Part shown: positions 59,640-64,000 of the stretch, piece by piece
How the letters are laid out: each line of letters begins with the position of its first letter
Numbering within the stretch: position 1 is the first letter of the stretch
Assembly (NCBI RefSeq): GCF_021155775.2
Contig: NC_060234.1
Coordinates: forward strand, 16,612,871 to 16,676,870
Origin: Neodiprion pinetum
Lineage: Eukaryota; Arthropoda; Insecta; Hymenoptera; Diprionidae
Direction: 5' to 3'
DNA length: 64,000 nt
Translations under genes and position numbers: made by a program
The notes under the pieces: generated by a model
What the model was told of the DNA's origin: nothing
The model's input: the letters and a program-made list of their open reading frames with translations, nothing else
Database searches by the model: none

Positions 59640-60330
59640 GCCGACGAGTTGAAGGGGGAGCAGGGATTTTGGGTGTTGATGCTTCTGCTTCAGATTCAGA
59701 GGATGTCGAGTCATAAGTCGGGTTTTGATAATTACAAATGGTGATCCTTATGTCGGAGTCTTCAAATATGTAATGAATCATCCGATTAACAAGGTTCCAG
59801 TCCAATTTATCTAAGCCGCAGCCTAGTCTTGGAATCAAGAGCGATTCAACTTTGTCTTATTCTAAGCAATTCTTTAGATTTACTAGGGCGTTGAACAGTA
59901 TTTTTTCAGTTGGTTTCTGGTAGTGGTATTTTTTGGTTACTAGATTGTAAATGAGGCGGTTACCATGTGGCAGTGTCAATACGTTCGTTACTTCAGGATC
60001 TAGTTGTTGTAGTTGATCTCGGGTGATTATTTTCCTATTGATTAGTTATCCCGCGACTCCTCGTGATGTCTTGCAGTCTGCCGAGATGCAGTGGGCTAGG
60101 TTATCTTGTCTGTCGAGGAGATTGGCGCGTATCTCTTGAATAAATTTACCATGCGTTAATGGTAGGTGGTTAGGATCTGTTACGAATTCCGTGAATCGAG
60201 GGGCGTAATTTCGTCTTTTACCGGTAGTGGCTTCAAGTGTCGGCTGATTCAGTATGGAGGACTGTTCTTCACGTATTTTAATACTCCGACCCTGGGGCTT
60301 ACCGAAATTTGGTTTGAATTAGATGGGGTG
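59640..60330 (-). pseudogene. Macro domain (A), TARG1/OARD1-like, in gypsy polyprotein
   Basis: Minus-strand reading gives NLAHCISADC with a following RGVAG loop, VLTLPHGNRLIYNLVTKK, KPTEKILFNALVNLKNCLE, and IPRLGCGLDKLDWNLVNRMI then FEDSDIRITIC. These are the ordered landmarks of macro domains that bind or hydrolyse ADP-ribose groups, closest to the TARG1/OARD1 type; the GCGLD aspartate used in catalysis by that group is kept. One stop after the GVAG loop (about 60050) and one near 59860 interrupt it. It sits between the RNase H linker and integrase, a place where gypsy elements normally have nothing. A Ser/Glu/Pro-rich linker (59640-59700) leads toward domain B. Confidence 0.8.
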
Positions 60331-60476
60331 AGTGGTTGAACTCGTTCCGTAGTTTGCTTGATCGTCTTATCGACTACGATCGGTGCCTCCGTTGCGCTGC
60401 TATTGTCAGTCATACTAGCACTTGAGTCAGAGGTAACAGTGGAAGTCGAAGTGTCTTGTAATGCTTTGTTTCGTCT

Positions 60477-60947
60477 TCATGGGGAAGGGCTGGTGGATTC
60501 GTGTGCAGATCCATGCGCTGGTATTGGGTGCTGGTCTACATGTTTCATTCGCTTGTGAGCGCCGGTAGATGAAGATAGCGTATCCGGTTCGCGAGCACGT
60601 GTTGGGTGTTGGTGAGCTATTTTGGTGAGTTTGTGAGCGCTGGTAGACGAAGATAGCGTATCTGGTTCGCGAGCACGTGTTGGGTGTTGGTGAGCTATTT
60701 TGGTGAGTTTGTGAGCGCTGGTAGACGAAGATAGCGTATCTGGTTCGCGAGCACGTGTTGGGTGTTGGTGAGCTACTTTGGCGCGCTTGTGGGCATCAGT
60801 AGATGAGCATTCTGTATCGGGTCGTGACCGCTTTGAGGTAATAGGTAGAATTCGGAAAGAGTCGACAGGTGGATTTCTGGAAAGCGCGTCTGCGTTAGAG
60901 CTCGCTTTTCTTTTTTTATGTTTTGTGACAAACGAATATTCTTCCAA
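60477..60947 (-). pseudogene. RNase H end and repetitive linker (macro gypsy)
   Basis: The frame begins with the usual RNase H/integrase junction EYSFVTKHKKRKASSNADALSR and then enters a Lys/His/Ser-rich linker of three to four 26-residue repeats (STSAHKLTKIAHQHPTRARE). It shares the frame of the RT segment, separated by TAG at 60951-60953 and TAA at 61086-61088. Confidence 0.75.
60555..60788. repeat. 78-bp in-frame tandem repeat, three units
   Basis: Units start at 60555, 60633 and 60711 with GTGAGCGC(C/T)GGTAGA, with partial copies on both sides. The period is a multiple of three, so copy number can vary without breaking the polyprotein. Confidence 0.9.
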
Positions 60948-61085
60948 CTTCTATCTCCAGTGCATTAAACGAGAAGTCGGGTCCCGTACGTTTTTGATCC
61001 ACTTTAGTGGTTCGTTGTCCGTTACCAGGGTGAAGGTTCCACCGTAAAGGTAAGGACGAAAATGTTTGACGACATAAACGACTGC

Positions 61086-62675
61086 TTAGAATTCTTTTTC
61101 GGACACCGAGTAATTGATTTCGGCCTTTTGTGACACCCTCGATGCATACGCGATTGGTAAATCCTCGCCACCTTTGTCTTGACTAAGTATTGCTCCTGTT
61201 GCATACTTTGAAGCGTCGGTTGTTAGGACGAAGGGTTTTTCGAAGTCTGGATACTGCAGTATCGGTTCTCGACACAGACTATCGCGTAGTGTTTCGAACG
61301 CAAATTGATGTTCTGCCGTCCATAGGAAAGGGCTATTCTTCTTTAGCAAATTATTAATAGGTCTAGCAATTCTTGAAAGGTTGGAAATGAATCTTCGGTA
61401 GTAGCCTATCAAGCCTAAAAATTGTTCAATCTGTTTAGGATTCTTGGGAACTGGGTAGTTTTTTATTGCTGATATCTTCTCCGAATTAGGTTTCAATCCA
61501 TTTTGAGTGAGGATGTGACCTAGGTATGCTACTTTTTTACGCAGAAATTCACATTTATCTGGCTGCAGGGTTAGTCCTGCATCAGACAATCTCTTCATGA
61601 GTTTCCGAAATTTGGTTTCGTGCTCCTCCAAGGATCGGGAGTAAATGACTATATCATCCAAATAGACAAACATATCTGTACCCTGTAATCCCGATAGAAC
61701 CTGATCCATTAGACGTTGAAAGGTGGATGGGGCATTTTTTAAGCCAAATGGAATTCTAGTATACTCGAAATGGCCGTGAGGAGTCGAAAAAGCGGTCTTT
61801 GCGCTGTGATCGGGATGCATTGGAATTTGGTGGAACCCGGAAGCCAGGTCGAACGTTGAGAAATATTTTGCGGAGCCTAGCTGATCTAGGATATCGACGA
61901 TATTTGGTAGCGGGTAAGCGTCGCCAATGGTTTTTTCGTTCAGTTTCCGGAAGTCAATGACCATTCGCCACTTCTTTTCGCCGCTAGCATCTGATTTCTT
62001 GGGGATGATCCAGACCGGAGAATTGTAAGGAGATGAAGAATGTGTGATAATGTTCTGATCAAGGAGTTTGGTCACTTGTTTTTGTATTTCGTCTTTGTGT
62101 ACTCTTGGGTGTCTGTATTGTTTGGTATGAATTGGTGCGTCATTGGTAGTAGGGATCGTATGGCTGACTAAGTTTGTATGTCCCAGGGTGTCACCCGGGA
62201 GGAAAAATAAATGGTTGAATTCGATAGCAAGATCAACTATTAATTGTTTTTCTTCGTCGTTCAAATGATCCAATCGTAAGTTTTCTTTCAAAATCTCAAG
62301 GCGTCTCGAATCGTAATTTGGGGATGTGGGAAGAACGCGATTCTCGATCCTTTTTTGTTTTTCGTGTAAGACCTGTGCTAGTAAGACCTGTCCGCTGCTT
62401 GCAGTACTTGTATGCGTTAGGTGTGTTTTTGCACTGAGCGTGGCGGTGCTCGCGAGTTCATCGACTTCTTCTAGTGTTACGACTGGTCTTCTTATTTCCA
62501 CAGCTGATTCGTTGGAATCTATTGCATAAACGTAAGCAAACCCTTGTTGGTTGGTAACCAGGGCGTGTCCCAGGAATATGTTAGCGCCTACTTCCAACTG
62601 TTCTATGAATCCCGTTTTTACAGAGGGATTCGAAATTTTTAGTGCAATCACCTGAGCCGTTCGTGGTGGTATCAA
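61086..62675 (-). pseudogene. pol: Reverse transcriptase and RNase H (macro gypsy)
   Basis: A 529-aa frame. RT blocks: WRMVIDFRKLNEKT, FSTFDLASGFHQIPM, PFGLKNAPSTFQRLM and the catalytic YLDDIVIYSRS (about residue 345), then FLGLIGYYRRFI and RNase H VLTTDASKYATGAILSQ. The frame ends at a TAA (61086-61088) where an EKELLA-type motif is expected, then continues open, so this is a single nonsense change. N-terminal ~190 residues are a linker after protease. Confidence 0.88.
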
Positions 62676-62782
62676 TATGTAGTCTTCGTTTAGGAGTTTG
62701 AATGGTTTGCTAGTATTGTTCGGTATTATTTTTTCTGTATCGAAAGATATCGTTGCATTTTCGTTCCGTAAAAATATCGATC

Positions 62783-63076
62783 CTAAGATTCCGTCGTATT
62801 AGCTAACTCGATGTAGAGACTTCCTATTGTTCTGATGGATTCTTTCGTTATTTCTGGAATCTGCCTCATGTCCGTCTTTGTGACGTGGACTCTTGGGTCG
62901 ATTTTATCGATTTTTAACAAATTAATATTAGCGCCAGTATCTATTACTAGTGTCACGTACCCATTTAAAGACTGCGGGCATTGTGTTCGAATCTGTGTAG
63001 GGCCAGATTCTATTTGTACGGAGCTGACGTTAGGTTTGGGCGCTGCTCCAGTTTGGGGAGGTCGATGCGTCCGCAC
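62783..63076 (-). CDS. Aspartic protease (macro gypsy)
   Basis: Contains VTLVIDTGANINLL, the retropepsin active site, about 55 residues into the frame. It overlaps the gag end (63030-63076) in a shifted frame. A frame change near 62780 separates it from the RT segment. Confidence 0.75.
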   Translation of the reverse strand: MRTHRPPQTGAAPKPNVSSVQIESGPTQIRTQCPQSLNGYVTLVIDTGANINLLKIDKIDPRVHVTKTDMRQIPEITKESIRTIGSLYIELANTTES

Positions 63077-64000
63077 GGCCGTCCCTGAATTCGTTTAAAT
63101 GGCTCGCGTTGCCTGAATATTCGCGATGTTGCTCTGCTTCGCGTGAAACTTCCGAGTGGACGCCTGCATCGCCATTCTCGTTCAAGTAGTCTTGTGTTAC
63201 GTAATTAACCCTGAAGTTTGATTGTGAAGGATTTGGTGTGTTATACTGTTGTGAGCGTTGACTGTCATTTCGCGTCTGGTCTGAAGGTTGGTTTGTCGGG
63301 TCTCTTGCTCGATATTGGGTATTGGGATTGTTCTGTTGTTGACGATTAGTGTTATTTTGGAAAACTCTTGAATCTTGGTGGATTTTCGGATTCTGGGGAT
63401 ATTGGGACCGATTTGAGCGGCACTTATCGTTTGAGTGGCCTTTGCGACCACACTGCGTGCAAGTTGTGTTGCTGCGCTGCCTCGTTCTGCACTCTTCTAT
63501 ACTATGACCTGCCTTCTTGCAGTATCTACACACCACTGATACGGAAGGTTGTTCAGGACAATATTTATCGATGTGATCGGTTAATTTACATATACTACAT
63601 TTTATATGGTTTTGTATTCCGTGGTTAGTATTACGGTATGAGGCTAGTTTAAGTCTATCTGATAATAGTTTTTCAGTCTTGGTGGCCGTGTCTATAGCCA
63701 TTTGTAGGGTTTGTGGATTCTCATGAGCTACTCTTATTTCTAATTCGTCTAGTAACCCTTTCATAAATCTTAATCTGGCGGTCTCTTTGATATTTTTCTT
63801 TAGCACTTGAGCATCACTGATAGATTCTGAGGCATCTATTGATTCGCACGCTTGTCTTAACAGATGTTTTATTCTAGCACCGTAATCTAGAACACTCTCG
63901 TTTCGCCTATGTGCCGATTGTGCGAGGTCTAGCTGGATATCTGGCAGGTGTTGTTTGGATGCGTAGGCCTGTTTTAGGCAGTCTAGCAAATCTCGAAGAG
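63030..64000 (-). CDS. gag: Gag with three zinc knuckles (partial, macro gypsy)
   Basis: The frame is open to the window edge (last Met 63989), so the N terminus is missing. A helical capsid-like region (residues 1-115) is followed by three Cys/His boxes: CSICKLTDHIDKYC, CRYCKKAGHSIEEC and CTQCGRKGHSNDKC. A Gln/Asn-rich tail follows. Three knuckles is more than the one or two usual for gypsy Gag. Confidence 0.85.
   Translation of the reverse strand, partial: LRDLLDCLKQAYASKQHLPDIQLDLAQSAHRRNESVLDYGARIKHLLRQACESIDASESISDAQVLKKNIKETARLRFMKGLLDELEIRVAHENPQTLQMAIDTATKTEKLLSDRLKLASYRNTNHGIQNHIKCSICKLTDHIDKYCPEQPSVSVVCRYCKKAGHSIEECRTRQRSNTTCTQCGRKGHSNDKCRSNRSQYPQNPKIHQDSRVFQNNTNRQQQNNPNTQYRARDPTNQPSDQTRNDSQRSQQYNTPNPSQSNFRVNYVTQDYLNENGDAGVHSEVSREAEQHREYSGNASHLNEFRDGRADASTSPNWSSAQT

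Larger units (their letters stand above)
56518..64000 (-). mobile_element. Ty3/gypsy element with macro domains (runs off window)
   Basis: Minus-strand order: gag (from beyond 64000), protease, RT, RNase H, repetitive linker, macro domain A, a probable second macro-like domain B, integrase, GPY/F module, polypurine tract, 3' LTR. Several stops and frameshifts are present. The 5' LTR and gag N terminus lie outside the window. Confidence 0.85.

Overview
This is eukaryotic, repeat-saturated DNA, most likely from an arthropod and plausibly an insect such as a parasitoid wasp. The evidence is indirect: Maverick/Polinton (adintovirus-like) elements with TATA plus TCAGT-type initiator promoters, Penelope-like elements, an APE-type LINE, three Ty3/gypsy elements and a possible Harbinger-type fragment. 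I see no convincing host gene, tRNA, rRNA or CRISPR array. Nearly everything is mobile DNA, much of it nested.

Layout. 1-6069 is a giant palindrome (two near-identical ~3 kb arms, 85 bp spacer) built from rearranged Polinton polymerase pieces and a 307-bp tandem repeat carrying a duplicated mini-exon. 6.1-8.3 kb holds further Polinton-family small genes, one intact. 9488-14230 is a Penelope-like element arranged as an inverted dimer with a 13-bp target duplication; a second Penelope-like element sits inside it with a 15-bp duplication (9716-11122). About 14.4-18.6 kb (possibly to 19.26 kb) is a decayed LINE on the minus strand. 20344-47827 is an outer Polinton (1.9-kb terminal inverted repeats starting AG and ending CT, 6-bp duplication TGAGTA) inserted in an AT-rich tandem array. 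It is internally deleted and hosts a foldback MITE, a second Polinton (24079-39460, 15.4 kb, duplication TTCAGT) and a 3'-truncated gypsy element. 49282-55095 is a complete CsRn1-like gypsy element (4-bp duplication CATG) inside a small foldback DNA transposon. 56518 to the window end is a third gypsy element whose polyprotein carries one clear and one probable macro domain between RNase H and integrase.

The inner Polinton is the best preserved system. It encodes a small possible OB-fold protein, a conserved protein of unknown function, two acidic proteins, a protein-primed-type family B DNA polymerase (two nonsense codons), a retroviral-type integrase (chromodomain cut off by a stop), a fibre-like protein, a conserved putative structural protein, a phospholipase A2-domain protein, an adenain-like protease, a penton-like minor capsid protein and a major capsid protein. 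Replication genes lie on the left and virion genes on the right. No packaging ATPase is visible. The PLA2 reading frame ends in a heptamer A AAA AAA followed directly by TAG, and the -1 frame runs open into the protease, which suggests programmed frameshifting.

The most novel-looking items are the macro-domain gypsy element, the PLA2/protease frameshift site, the nested Polintons with both target duplications intact, the capture of polymerase fragments into the outer inverted repeats, and the tandemly duplicated 75-nt exon in the palindrome. All assignments were made by reading; no database search was run.
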